A DNA stretch of 64,000 nucleotides. Origin: JAHEDH01 sp963753285. Its GTDB lineage: Bacteria; Actinomycetota; Acidimicrobiia; Spongiisociales; ZC4RG35. A program made the position numbers and the translations under genes. Position 1 is the first letter of the stretch, and each line of letters starts with the position of its first letter. Location of the stretch: positions 1 through 64,000 of the forward strand of contig CAVWBT010000008.1 in the NCBI GenBank assembly GCA_963753285.1, read 5' to 3'. Below, piece by piece: positions 34,901 to 42,048 of the stretch. Below the pieces are notes generated by a model, which was given only the letters and a program-made list of their open reading frames with translations, was not told the origin of the DNA and searched no databases.

Positions 34901-35164
34901 TCGGCATGGAGCGAGCCGCTCAAACTGTGGGACCTTGAGACAGGAGAATCGCTTGGGCAGTTCGGCGGTGCGTTGGAAGGTAGGTCAGGACACGGCGGCG
35001 ACTTCCATCCCACCCTTCCAAGGATCGTGGTCACCACCCCGCCCGGCCTGGTTCGAATCCACACACTCGATGTCGACGAGCTCATCGACATCGCCCGGTC
35101 GCGCATCACACGACAGATGACCGAAGAGGAATGCCAGCAGTACCTCCGGCGGGCCTGCGGCTAG
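31622..35164 (+). CDS. nSTAND NTPase with membrane helix and WD40-type propeller (fragment 4)
   Basis: From about 31812 the frame is the genuine continuation: Walker A VVGPSGSGKSSLVKAG, Walker B LVIVVDQFEELYSLV, the sensor region STIRADFFDQPLL, and a winged-helix-like part ending TIEVAHEALLREWAVLRTWI. A basic stop-transfer stretch RRRRRTAITGG leads into one membrane helix (AVAALIASLLAFSAF, about residue 480). The remaining 650 residues are WD40/YVTN-like repeats (FSPAGDLVTFALDD, PSPDGSTLLTSAWSEPLKLWDLETG). It ends DELIDIARSRITRQMTEEECQQYL, a tail common in such proteins. Over 1100 codons stay open. Confidence 0.82.
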   Translation: MPRSTTSWRNCWLRQGHSSKRLDPARSCATPTSPYMRSKRAMQETSSEGTKRSRPCSIWCRERFSTVVGPSGSGKSSLVKAGLLPAIRTGRIAGSHEWLIVTTIPGAHPFDELATALADVATEGLGDLAAELRRDSHGLLRIGKRIMQDLDGDLVIVVDQFEELYSLVGEDSVRSLFTTSLIEATEDPHSRIRVVSTIRADFFDQPLLDDRLGPVVSRSHLALSVPNADALLQTIQGPAAAAGVRFEAGLPHQIVSDVRDEPGGLPLMQFVLSDLVNQSTAGDVSFTAYEASGGVTGALSRRATDVYLGLDEADRLVAEQIFLRLVTVSDDADDVRRRVRRSELEGLGLDAGAVDRVLSRFGEARLLTFDRDPITRGPTIEVAHEALLREWAVLRTWITGRRESLLIQRRIEVNMTEWMDAGEPVDRLPTGGRLAQFEEWRADPLSLPTVDEAHFLELALDQRRMHRISRRRRRTAITGGFAVAALIASLLAFSAFRSEDLAQAREVVLEADRIVDDDPELSALLALTALESFRAAGANPQQAVTALRNAISRDRIIFREPGGRFAAVHPDGTLFATADGDDLAIWDRNTHEIVERYVREGAQATDAAFSSDGTLLAVSYPNTDKPVRVWNRSTGEFTDMGSEPSNYVDDVAFSPAGDLVTFALDDLVEVWSTNSWSRIYDHSGSYGPSFSSSGRLAHLTCSTDECTAIEARIIEMESGALLATLPTDLLGGLFTSWSPEEDRLAIGNQVETVVIDAITGEVLAETDLDRTSRPEWLPDGNSFVVGGESDLRIIDAATGEILEVLGGQLGGTWSYRMIPNSSLLVSGSLFGSDTAIFDLSATAGSEIAGWTSPVEHAWRAYFHPDGERITVAGEYSFATAAADTGDIASVHIGLPPTSSFPTANLAKDLITFSEGDDKWSIYDLEMTQPVFEAPAGWVLRGVSPDGETAVITRGILDPLGCETRLISTSDDSPPVSLESGCSGRADFSWDGTMVATANLTPGLVPYSLAIFDVETGERLADLQNSKYEGLSIKFTPGDAELIVGSFAGSVYVFDVELLTSGEALETALRLEIPAHDDLVGDVVPSPDGSTLLTSAWSEPLKLWDLETGESLGQFGGALEGRSGHGGDFHPTLPRIVVTTPPGLVRIHTLDVDELIDIARSRITRQMTEEECQQYLRRACG

Positions 35165-35458
35165 CGACACGACGAAGTCCCCGATTCGACGTTGACATCG
35201 ATGCGCGCTGTTCCCAGGCTCGTTTCCCAGGTTCACCGGGCTTGTGGGTCACACGGGGTGGATTCCGGTGTTGATCCGCCGACTGAGGAAGCTGGTGCCC
35301 ATGCGACCATTGGAGCGGATGAAGGCATGGCAGATCCCCGTCGGGATTTCACGCTCGCAGGTCGGATATCGGAAGCCGTTCAGTCGCAATGCTGACGGCA
35401 CGCTGAACAAGCAGTTCGGTTCTCCCGTGGCGCTGGATCTCCGGAGATGGGGCACTAG

Positions 35459-35683
35459 GGGACAGTCGACTGGGCCCTATCTCTCCAGGTCGATTTTCCG
35501 GAGCAGCCGCGTCGCGGTGGATTCTTACGGGATGCAGCCGCCTCGGACCGTGACTGGTTCGCCACACCTGACGATGCCGACCGGGTGGCCGCAGAAATGG
35601 CCGAGACACATGCGCACTTCCCGACGCTCACAGTCCTCGTTGAGTTCGACCCTGACGGCGTGCCTCCCGACTTCGTCGAGTAG
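35459..35683 (+). pseudogene. Start-less hypothetical remnant
   Basis: An open stretch after a TAG at 35456 encodes about 74 residues including RGGFLRDAAASDRDWFATP and HFPTLTVLVEFDPDGVPPDFVE before a TAG at 35681. The sequence has protein-like composition but lacks a start codon near its N-terminus. I do not recognise the family; probably the tail of a lost gene. Confidence 0.35.
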
Positions 35684-35745
35684 GCCTATCAGCCACGCAG
35701 ATCACCAGATACGGAGCACGAACGCACATGCCGTCGAGTGCGCCG

Positions 35746-35817
35746 GATCGGCACTTCGAGCGCTATCGACCAGGTTTGCTGGGGCCACCGAGAGTGGCGA
35801 TGGTGGGTGTTGCTGTT
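35746..35817 (+). repeat. 72-bp direct repeat, copy 1
   Basis: About 90% identical to 37527-37598. Shared blocks: TTCGAGCGCTATCGA, then GGCCACCGAGAGTGGCGATG (ending GGTGGGTGTTGCTGT). The two copies bracket the DinB, GNAT and RelBE genes. Confidence 0.8.
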
Positions 35818-35883
35818 CGGCCGGTTGTGATCGTGGGAGACTGGGAACATGAAAACCGAGTGCAGCACTGTGAGGCGAAGGCT

Positions 35884-36420
35884 GTGAGCGAGTGGGCATC
35901 GCTGGTGGCGGTGATGGTGGCTCGGATCCAGCGTGAGTTGCACACCCTTGTGCGGTCGGCTGATGGGCGTCGGCTAGACAAGCCGCCGGTTCCGGGAGCG
36001 AACCCGATCGGGTGGATGGCATGGCATTTGACGCGCAGCCACGACCGCAACATGTCTGAGCTCGTCGGCCGAGAGCAGTTGTGGATCGCCGATGGATGGC
36101 ACGCCAGGTTCGGCCGCGACGCCGACCCGGCGGACACCGGCTTTGGGCATACGCCCGCCGATGTGGCCGCCTTCAACTGTCCCGATCCCAACGTGATCCT
36201 CGACTACCACGACACGGTGGTGAACATGATTCTCGGCTACCTGGAGGACGCACCCGCCGATGACCTTCGCCGCGAGGTGTTCAGCCCCACTCTCTCGAAC
36301 ACTGCCACTGTTGAGGAGCGGATCTCCGGGTTCCTGGTCGATGCCCTGCAGCATCTCGGACAGATCGGGTACGCCCGGGGCATGCTTGAGTCAACCACCG
36401 CACACAACACCGACGACTGA
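35884..36420 (+). CDS. DinB-like / mycothiol-type maleylpyruvate isomerase-fold protein
   Basis: A 178-residue four-helix-bundle protein of the DinB/DUF664 superfamily. Candidate metal-binding histidines are in MAWHLTRSHDRNM and in DALQHLGQIGYARGML. Many actinobacterial members are thiol (mycothiol)-dependent transferases or isomerases; the substrate is unknown. GTG 35884 (GAGGCGAAGG upstream) gives the natural N-terminus SEWASLVAVMVARIQ; the frame extends upstream through the direct repeat but that part is not protein-like. Confidence 0.75.
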   Translation: MSEWASLVAVMVARIQRELHTLVRSADGRRLDKPPVPGANPIGWMAWHLTRSHDRNMSELVGREQLWIADGWHARFGRDADPADTGFGHTPADVAAFNCPDPNVILDYHDTVVNMILGYLEDAPADDLRREVFSPTLSNTATVEERISGFLVDALQHLGQIGYARGMLESTTAHNTDD

Positions 36421-36520
36421 GTTCGATCGCAATTCAACACACGCACCAAACCCTCGAAGCAGTCACCGACGAGAATGCGGCTGTGATTGACCGGTTCTGC
36501 CCAGTGACCGAACCCAGGAC

Positions 36521-36817
36521 ATGACGAACGCCGAGGCGACGACTCGCTCATTCGCACCCGATGACTGGAGTGCGCTGTGCGGGCTGTACGAACCGGCGGC
36601 CCGGTATGAGCTGGCGCTGTCGGGTACCGATACGCGCGCCTTCCGGCCCCTGTCAGAAGAGGAGGGCTTGGACGAGTTCCAGCGCCTGAACACGGCGCTG
36701 GTGGCTTGCGTGGATGACCTGGTCGTCGGGTTCGTGGCGTGGCGAGACGGCGGAGAGTGGTCCGTCGAGTGTCCGGGATCGGCACCTCGGCGTGCGGTTG
36801 GTCAGCGGGGTCGGTAG
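36521..36817 (+). pseudogene. GNAT acetyltransferase, truncated
   Basis: The first 80 residues look like the N-terminal half of a GNAT enzyme (FAPDDWSALCGLYE, then ALVACVDDLVVGFVAWRDGGEW). The acetyl-CoA-binding motif (R/Q-x-x-G-x-G/A) is missing in this frame. A weak continuation, DRHLGVRLVSGVGRRL, is seen one frame over, and the toxin gene begins on the opposite strand there. Probably broken by a frameshift and truncation. Confidence 0.55.
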
Positions 36818-37077
36818 ACGTCTGCCCGGTGGTCGATGTAGATGACTCGAACTTTCTGGCTGCCTTCATCGATCTCGTAGACGATGCGGTAGGCCCCAAC
36901 CCGCGCCGAGTGAAGTCCGATTAGGTCGCCCCGCAGTGGTTTGCCGACTCGGTGTGGGTTCTCGAGTAGGGGACCGACGAGGTAGTCCAAGACCGCGAGG
37001 GCGATCTTCTCCGGGAGTCGGTCGATGGCTCGCCGCGCAGGCCCGGCGACGACCAGGTCCCAGGGCGTTTCTGTCAC
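36802..37077 (-). CDS. RelE/ParE-family toxin
   Basis: A 91-residue protein of the RelE superfamily: WDLVVAGPARRAIDRLPEK (basic helix), PLRGDLIGLHSARVGAYRIVYEI and VIYIDHRADVYR. RelE toxins cleave mRNA in the ribosome; ParE relatives poison gyrase. The GTG start overlaps the antitoxin stop (GTGA), the usual toxin-antitoxin coupling. The arginine and tyrosine near the C-terminus (YRIVYE, HRADVYR) are those expected of an active RelE-like toxin. Confidence 0.9.
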   Translation of the reverse strand: MTETPWDLVVAGPARRAIDRLPEKIALAVLDYLVGPLLENPHRVGKPLRGDLIGLHSARVGAYRIVYEIDEGSQKVRVIYIDHRADVYRPR

Positions 37078-37361
37078 GCTGTCTTGGAGCGAAGCTGGCT
37101 ACGCAGCGCCTCGATGTCGTCCTTGGTGACCACGTCGCCGCTGGCGATCGCTGCGCGACCTTGCTGGATCTCGCGGATCGCCGCCGGGTCTGAGAGAATC
37201 GCCAAAGTCTCTTCGATGGCCTCCAGGTCATCGGTGCTGAGCACAACCGCGACCGGGCGTCCGTTTCGGGTGACGGTGACACGTTCCTGTGTGGTGACGA
37301 TCTCGTCGATGACCTCTGAGAGTTTGGCTTTTACTTCGGAGAGCGGAAGCGTCTTCGACAT
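37074..37361 (-). CDS. Phd/YefM (RelB-type) antitoxin
   Basis: A 95-residue antitoxin. The N-terminal Phd/YefM DNA-binding domain is LPLSEVKAKLSEVIDEI, then VTVTRNGRPVAVVLSTDDLEAIEETL. The C-terminal part neutralises the toxin. The start at ATG 37361 is 7 nt after a -10 box TACAAT (37374-37369), so the mRNA is probably leaderless, and the surrounding GACTACAATTATGGTC dyad may be the autoregulatory operator. Transcribed first, coupled to the toxin. Confidence 0.9.
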   Translation of the reverse strand: MSKTLPLSEVKAKLSEVIDEIVTTQERVTVTRNGRPVAVVLSTDDLEAIEETLAILSDPAAIREIQQGRAAIASGDVVTKDDIEALRSQLRSKTA

Positions 37362-37526
37362 GACCATAATTGTAGTCTGATAGCCGTCCCGGTCAACCCG
37401 CCTTTGACAAGGCTCTCTCAGCTGAGCCAGCGCCGATCGCCAAATCGGGTACACGAACGAGCACTCCGCCGAGTATCCGGGATCACCTGCTCCCGGGCGA
37501 TGACTCCCATTTTGGAAGACCGAGCA

Positions 37527-37598
37527 GATCAGCAGTTCGAGCGCTATCGATCAGGTTCGCTGGGGGCCACCGAGAGTGGCGATGGTGGGTGTTGCTGT
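37527..37598 (+). repeat. 72-bp direct repeat, copy 2
   Basis: Second copy of the repeat at 35746-35817, same orientation, with a one-base insertion (GGGGG for GGGG) and a handful of substitutions. Confidence 0.8.
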
Positions 37599-37730
37599 CG
37601 CAGTTCGCAACGATTCGCTCGACAGGGCCGGTCATGGGTAGGTCGAGGAGATCCGTCACCGCCTGTTCGCCTGCGTGACGTCGATGGTCAGGCGTGTGGA
37701 CGCCTCCGGAACTGAACCGTTTGCGTACCG

Positions 37731-37792
37731 GGCAGGACTCGAACCTGAGAGCCAAGGGATCATCAGAGCTCCCCGCCCCCAGCAGGAAGTCG
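37731..37792 (-). repeat. Partial tRNA(CAT) 3'-half copy next to the tRNA
   Basis: Repeats GGCAGGACTCGAACCTG (37731-37747) exactly as in the tRNA (37800-37816), then CCAAGGGAT, before diverging into CAGCAGGAAGTCGTG, which it shares with the distal copy near 27485. It lies immediately beyond the tRNA 3' end at a 69-bp period, the same arrangement as the tRNA-Val array at 1570. Confidence 0.75.
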
Positions 37793-37793
37793 T

Positions 37794-37866
<73 letters not shown>

Positions 37867-37926
37867 GCGAACGGCAAGCGTACCGACCCGAGCCGGCGCC
37901 GAGACGCGCGCGCCGACCACCAGTGG

Positions 37927-38283
37927 CTATGTCGAAGAAGGCTGCACCTGCCGGAGCACCCACCAGGACGAGAGGACGAGGAGCACCCCGACGACGATCA
38001 GCCCCGCCACGTACATCACCGAGATCGTGCCCTCCCGATAGTTGCCTTGCTCGAGGATGACCGGCACCTGGGCGAGTCCGGAGGCAATCGGCCAGAACAA
38101 GCCGATTGCGAGATGGGCAATGAGCCCGCGCCTGCGTCCTTCCCCGAGCCAATACAGCCCCAGGGCCTGCACGAAGAACAGGAGCGAGACGACCAACGCG
38201 AGCACGGCCGCAGGCACGCCCGCTTCGGCCGGCTCGCCCGTGGCGAAGTCCTCCAGGGTGTGGGGAATCGCACAGAAGAGCAG
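37927..38283 (-). CDS. Four-helix membrane protein, possibly N-terminally truncated
   Basis: The open frame after a TGA at 38286-38284 encodes LLFCAIPHTLEDFATGEP, then AAVLALVVSLLFFVQALGLYW, two more hydrophobic segments and a tail WWVLRQVQPSST. The IPHTLEDF motif and first helix suggest the protein originally started upstream, where the same frame reads VALSL just before the TGA. A conservative start is GTG 38217. Function unknown; possibly inactivated by a nonsense change. Confidence 0.55.
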   Translation of the reverse strand: MLFCAIPHTLEDFATGEPAEAGVPAAVLALVVSLLFFVQALGLYWLGEGRRRGLIAHLAIGLFWPIASGLAQVPVILEQGNYREGTISVMYVAGLIVVGVLLVLSSWWVLRQVQPSST

Positions 38284-38422
38284 TCACAACGAGAGCGCGA
38301 CGACACTCCGACGAGAGCGGGACTCCACGCGTTCCGTCGAAATCAGACCGACCTCTCGGGCTGCCGACGATGTGCCGATCCGGTCGGGGCGGCAACGACA
38401 CGACAGGGAACGGGAATCGCGT

Positions 38423-39274
38423 TCAAGGGCGGCGGAAGTCGCTCGGGATGCGGGCAATCGCCAGATCGCACGGACTGGCGTCGAGCAGGCTGGACGGCAC
38501 GCTGCCAAGCAACACCATCCGGGTGGCGTTCGCTCCCCTGCTTCCGACCACGACGAGATCGGCAGACCGCCGCCGAGCGATCTCGGCGATCACTTCGGGC
38601 GCCGGCCCCGACATCACGACGACCTTTGCATCCGGCCACCGTTCGGCGAACTTCTCCGTCGCCACCTCGGCCGCAGCGATTCGCCGCTTTCTCGCCAGGT
38701 CGACTTCCTCGGAGAACATCCCGGCGTCACTCATGAACGTCTCGAACCGTGTTGGCAGCGCGAAGACCAAGGTGAACTCTCCGTTCGGAGCCAGTTTCAT
38801 GGCGTGTTCGACCGACTGGGCCGAAGCCTCCGACAGATCGATCCCGACCACCACTCTGCGATAGCCCTGTCTTGGCTGGCGACGGACGATGACGACGTCG
38901 CATCGCAGCGTCTCGGCCACGCGCCGGGCAATCGTTCCCGTGACTCCGCTTTCGTGGCTCGAGGACCCGACAACCACGACGTCGGCGTTTCTGGATGCTC
39001 GACCGACTTCCCAGGACGGCGAGCCTTTGGTGACCTTCATCTCGACGGGGGCTTCACTCCGACTGGAGCACCATTCGGCGAGGGACTTCGTCGCCTCTGT
39101 CTGGTGCTCTGCGAGCAATTGGGCGATGCCGTTTGGGACGAACGACTCGGTGGCGGACTCGACGGTGTGCATCAGCGTGAGGGTGCCGTCGGTCTCTTCT
39201 GCGAGCAGACGAGCGCGGTCGGCGACCCGCCGCCCGAGGGGCGTGAGGTCGATGGCCGCCAGCACACGAGCCAC
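38423..39274 (-). CDS. Universal stress protein, two UspA domains
   Basis: A 283-residue protein with tandem UspA domains. The first, MARVLAAIDLTPLGRR..., ends with VVVGSSSHESGVTGTIARRV. The second starts RRVVVGIDLSEASAQSVEHAM and ends VVVGSRGANATRMVLLGSVPSSLL. Both keep the G-2x-G-9x-G(S/T) ATP-binding pattern at least in part, so it is probably an ATP-binding type. Typically induced on growth arrest or hypoxia. Monocistronic. Confidence 0.9.
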   Translation of the reverse strand: MARVLAAIDLTPLGRRVADRARLLAEETDGTLTLMHTVESATESFVPNGIAQLLAEHQTEATKSLAEWCSSRSEAPVEMKVTKGSPSWEVGRASRNADVVVVGSSSHESGVTGTIARRVAETLRCDVVIVRRQPRQGYRRVVVGIDLSEASAQSVEHAMKLAPNGEFTLVFALPTRFETFMSDAGMFSEEVDLARKRRIAAAEVATEKFAERWPDAKVVVMSGPAPEVIAEIARRRSADLVVVGSRGANATRMVLLGSVPSSLLDASPCDLAIARIPSDFRRP

Positions 39275-39396
39275 GTCAGATCCTTCCTCGCTCGGCGTGA
39301 AAGCCTACCGGGTGGGCCTCAGGACGGCGCCGAGACCAGACAACAACGTGCAAGGATGGCTTCATATATCGTCAACTATCGTCGTATAATGTCAAC

Positions 39397-39666
39397 GTGC
39401 GTAGATTCAGCGTTCAACCCGAAGCCCTCTGGCAACTCGCAGAAGCGTTCCGGGGCATCGTGGCCATCGGCATCCCTCCCATCAGCCCCGTCAGGACCGG
39501 ACACGGGGAGTTGGACCACGCGCTCGACGAGCTTCGCTCCGCCGTCGAGGCATTGACCGCCGGAAACGACCACGCCACCTCGAGCCAAGCAGCACACATC
39601 GACCGTTCCGGCGCCTGCTACCTCGAGACCGACAGGTCGCTCGACCGGGCGGGCCGGTTCCGATGA
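39397..39666 (+). CDS. EspC-like type VII secretion-associated small protein
   Basis: An 89-residue helical protein: FSVQPEALWQLAEAFRGI at the start, DHALDELRSAVEAL in the middle, and CYLETDRSLDRAGRF at the end. This matches the pattern of EspC/T7SS target proteins (a V-P-x-x-L start, two helices, a (Y/R)xxxD-type tail). GTG 39397 lies 6 nt after a perfect -10 TATAAT (39385-39390), so it is leaderless, in an AT-rich promoter. Its stop overlaps the next gene's ATG by 4 bases. Likely secretion partner or chaperone of the following protein. Confidence 0.65.
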   Translation: MRRFSVQPEALWQLAEAFRGIVAIGIPPISPVRTGHGELDHALDELRSAVEALTAGNDHATSSQAAHIDRSGACYLETDRSLDRAGRFR

Positions 39667-40838
39667 CCCGGACAGCCGCCGACATCGCCCAATCACTGGG
39701 TCTGGTCAGCAATGCGATGTCCGAACGAGTCGCCGGTCTCGGGCGGGCTTCGACCCACGGTTGGAGCGGCGGCGCACACGACTCGATGTCGGCTCTCACA
39801 CAGAGCCTGCATGACGAGTTGAGAGTGGTCCCCGACCTGGTCGACGACGCTCGACGCGCCCTGCAACAGTTCACCAGCGTGGCCGAGGCTGCGCACGTGC
39901 AGCGAGTCAGGAGCGATGATCTGCTGCGTCAGGCGGCTGCCCTCACCTGTCGCTGGGAGGCTGGAATCGACGGGCGGGCGAGCGATCCCGGAGAACACCT
40001 CAGACGCAAGGCACTTCAGATCAGAGACGAGGCAACCGTCGTCGAACGCGATGCTGCGCGGCAGGCCGCCCGAACGATCGAAGACTCAGCAGCCGCGATC
40101 AGAGCGAGATCGCTCCGCTCAGGCAACCCACACCGGAGCCCGCTCGGCCCACTCGACGGCCTCGATGACATCCTCGACGAGATCGTCGAGGCAATCGGCG
40201 ACGGCCTGGAATGGAGTTGGGACCGGGCGACCGACCTCGGTGACTGGGTGGCGGATCAGGCCGCCAACATCGCCGAAGGGATCGTCTGGGTAGGCGACAA
40301 GGCGATCGACGTCGGTGAGGGATTCGCCCAGCGGTTGGTCGACGAGGCTCGGGCCACGTACGCCAGAGCTCGATTCCCCATCGACTTCGCCCTCTTCCAC
40401 ACGACCGGGAACACCCCCGACGACCTCCCCAGCCTCACCGACGAGTACCGGAGACGTCAGAACGTGTGGTCGTACTCTTTGATCCCCGCCATCGAAGCAG
40501 GCGGGGGCGAATGCACCCAACTCGACAATGGGATCTTCGCCTGCTTCTCGGAGGGAATCGAACTGCCCGGCGATCTCGGAACGATCCCGCTCAAGGGCCG
40601 AGGCGGAACCACCTACGGGGAAGTGTTCATCGTCGACGACTTCGACCGATACGAGCGGGTCCAAACCCCCGGATCGCCACTGGCCCAGCACGAGAAGAGC
40701 CACTCGATCCAATGGGCGGTGCACGGTCCGGTTCCGTTCGTGGCGTTGTACCTCCAGGATCTAGCGATGTCCGGCAACAATGGCGAAGACCAGTACTTCG
40801 AGCAACAAGCCGGAGCCGAGGCAGGGGGATACGACTGA
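39663..40838 (+). CDS. WXG-type secreted protein with HExxH domain (putative T7SS effector)
   Basis: A 391-residue protein. Residues 1-150 form an alpha-helical WXG100/LXG-like module with the turn HGWSGGAHDSM (W-x-G) near residue 35. A helical linker with amphipathic repeats follows (about 165-230). The C-terminal domain (about 235-391) has two cysteines (GGECTQLDNGIFACF) and HEKSHSIQWAVHG, an HExxH zinc-site pattern with downstream Tyr/Gln-rich segments. No Sec signal. It is flanked by an EspC-like gene and a lipoprotein, both coupled to it. Probable exported metalloenzyme or toxin; activity unproven. Confidence 0.65.
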   Translation: MTRTAADIAQSLGLVSNAMSERVAGLGRASTHGWSGGAHDSMSALTQSLHDELRVVPDLVDDARRALQQFTSVAEAAHVQRVRSDDLLRQAAALTCRWEAGIDGRASDPGEHLRRKALQIRDEATVVERDAARQAARTIEDSAAAIRARSLRSGNPHRSPLGPLDGLDDILDEIVEAIGDGLEWSWDRATDLGDWVADQAANIAEGIVWVGDKAIDVGEGFAQRLVDEARATYARARFPIDFALFHTTGNTPDDLPSLTDEYRRRQNVWSYSLIPAIEAGGGECTQLDNGIFACFSEGIELPGDLGTIPLKGRGGTTYGEVFIVDDFDRYERVQTPGSPLAQHEKSHSIQWAVHGPVPFVALYLQDLAMSGNNGEDQYFEQQAGAEAGGYD

Positions 40839-41368
40839 TGCGAATCCGGGGAGTCGGCATCCTCCTCGTCGCCGTGTGGCTTGGCTCGTGCAGCTGGGTC
40901 GCCCCGTCGCTCCCGTTCAGCCCGACGGCGGTCGCGTCGCCCGACGCCTCCACGTACATCGCCACGGTCGGCTGCGAACGGCGAATCATCTCGGTCACCC
41001 TCGGCGTGCGCGACACCGACTACTGGAACATCGAGTCTCGAGACCCCGCGGGCACGCTGCTGTCGACCGTGACCGTCGGGGTCACACCCGACGGCTTCGA
41101 GGAGGTCGTGCCTCTCGACCCGGCATGGGTCGATGGAGAGGTCTCTGGTCGGCGAGGTGCGTCGATTGCGTTCATCGCACCCGAGGACGAGCCGGGACTC
41201 CCTGTGATGGGGATGTTCATGCCGGCGGCCGACGGATACGGGTGGCTGTTCGGAGACACCCGGGACGCCCCCGGAGCGACGTGGGAGGCGTATCGAACCT
41301 TCGTGACCGACGCACGTCAGGTCGGCGGCAACGATTGTGACGAGGTGATCCCCGAACCGGGTGGGTGA
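40838..41368 (+). CDS. Putative lipoprotein (possible immunity or partner of the WXG protein)
   Basis: A 176-residue exported protein. It starts MRIRGVGILLVAVWLGSC with a lipobox-like LGSC (Cys 18), then a Pro/Ser/Ala-rich stretch and a beta-rich domain with two further cysteines (GCERR, NDCDE). Its ATG overlaps the stop of the preceding gene by one base (TGATG). Family not recognised. Location and coupling suggest a surface protein that binds or guards against the HExxH protein, but that is inference. Confidence 0.65.
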   Translation: MRIRGVGILLVAVWLGSCSWVAPSLPFSPTAVASPDASTYIATVGCERRIISVTLGVRDTDYWNIESRDPAGTLLSTVTVGVTPDGFEEVVPLDPAWVDGEVSGRRGASIAFIAPEDEPGLPVMGMFMPAADGYGWLFGDTRDAPGATWEAYRTFVTDARQVGGNDCDEVIPEPGG

Positions 41369-41375
41369 TCCGCGC

Positions 41376-42044
41376 TCAACCGTCGACGAACGCAGCCGGA
41401 ACCGGTGACCGGATAGCGTGGTCCAGGCGATCGAGGTAATCCTCTCGACTGATCTCGATTCCGCCGAGCGACGCCAAGTGGTCGGTCTGCCACTGGGTGT
41501 CGATGAGCGGGTCGGATGTGGTCGCCATGATCTCGACGAGTCGGACGAGCGCCACCTTCGAGGCGTCCGCCATCCGATGAAACATCGACTCACCTGCGAA
41601 GAGGCCACCGATGTTCACGCCGTACAACCCTCCCACCAGCCGACCCGACTCCCACACCTCGATCGAGTGGGCGTGGCCGAGGCGATGGAGCTCCACGTAG
41701 GCCTCGGCGATGCCGGGGGTGATCCACCCGTGTGGACGGGCCGGGTCTGCACACCCTGCAACGACGTCGACGAAGGCCTCATCGACCGACCAGTCGAATC
41801 TGCGGACCGACCGACGAAGACTCCGCGACACCCACATCCCGTCGACCGGCAGGATGCCGCGTCGCACAGGCGACCACCACGCCAGTGGCCCGCGGTCTGG
41901 CAGGTGCATCGGGAACAGCCCGCTGCGGTATGCAGCCAGCAGCGTGCCCGGCTCGAGGTCGGCGCCGATCGCCACGACATCGTCCTGACCGGCCTGGGCC
42001 GGGTCGGGGAAGACCCATCGGGTCACGGCTGGTTCGACCGGCAT
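41376..42044 (-). CDS. aat: Leucyl/phenylalanyl-tRNA-protein transferase
   Basis: Adds Leu or Phe to N-terminal Lys/Arg of proteins, creating an N-degron read by ClpS/ClpAP. The 222-residue length is usual. Diagnostic segments: LLAAYRSGLFPMHLPDRGPLAWWSP in overlapping pieces, RSVRRFDWSVDEAF, HSIEVWESGRLVGGLYGVNIGGLFAGESMF, and IDTQWQTDHLASLGG. ATG 42044 is the family start. Its start lies 4 bp from the stop of the P450 gene upstream. Confidence 0.95.
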   Translation of the reverse strand: MPVEPAVTRWVFPDPAQAGQDDVVAIGADLEPGTLLAAYRSGLFPMHLPDRGPLAWWSPVRRGILPVDGMWVSRSLRRSVRRFDWSVDEAFVDVVAGCADPARPHGWITPGIAEAYVELHRLGHAHSIEVWESGRLVGGLYGVNIGGLFAGESMFHRMADASKVALVRLVEIMATTSDPLIDTQWQTDHLASLGGIEISREDYLDRLDHAIRSPVPAAFVDG

Positions 42045-42048
42045 CGAT

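Larger units (their letters stand above)
35165..35883. other. 719-bp region between the STAND gene and the DinB gene
   Basis: Holds a start-less 74-codon remnant (35459-35683) and one copy of a 72-bp direct repeat (35746-35817). No complete gene supported. Confidence 0.5.
37362..37792. other. 431-bp region between antitoxin and tRNA
   Basis: Contains the second 72-bp direct repeat (37527-37598) and a tRNA-derived partial copy (37731-37790). No gene supported; open frames here have no family similarity. Confidence 0.5.

Noticed and set aside
35244..35852. 202-codon plus-strand frame after the STAND gene
   Set aside because: Composition is not protein-like and another frame in the same stretch has better protein character; no homology recognised.
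36802..37361. RelBE pair as part of a phage-defence system with the STAND gene
   Set aside because: Genes are 1.6 kb apart, on opposite strands, with unrelated debris between; no evidence for a joint function.
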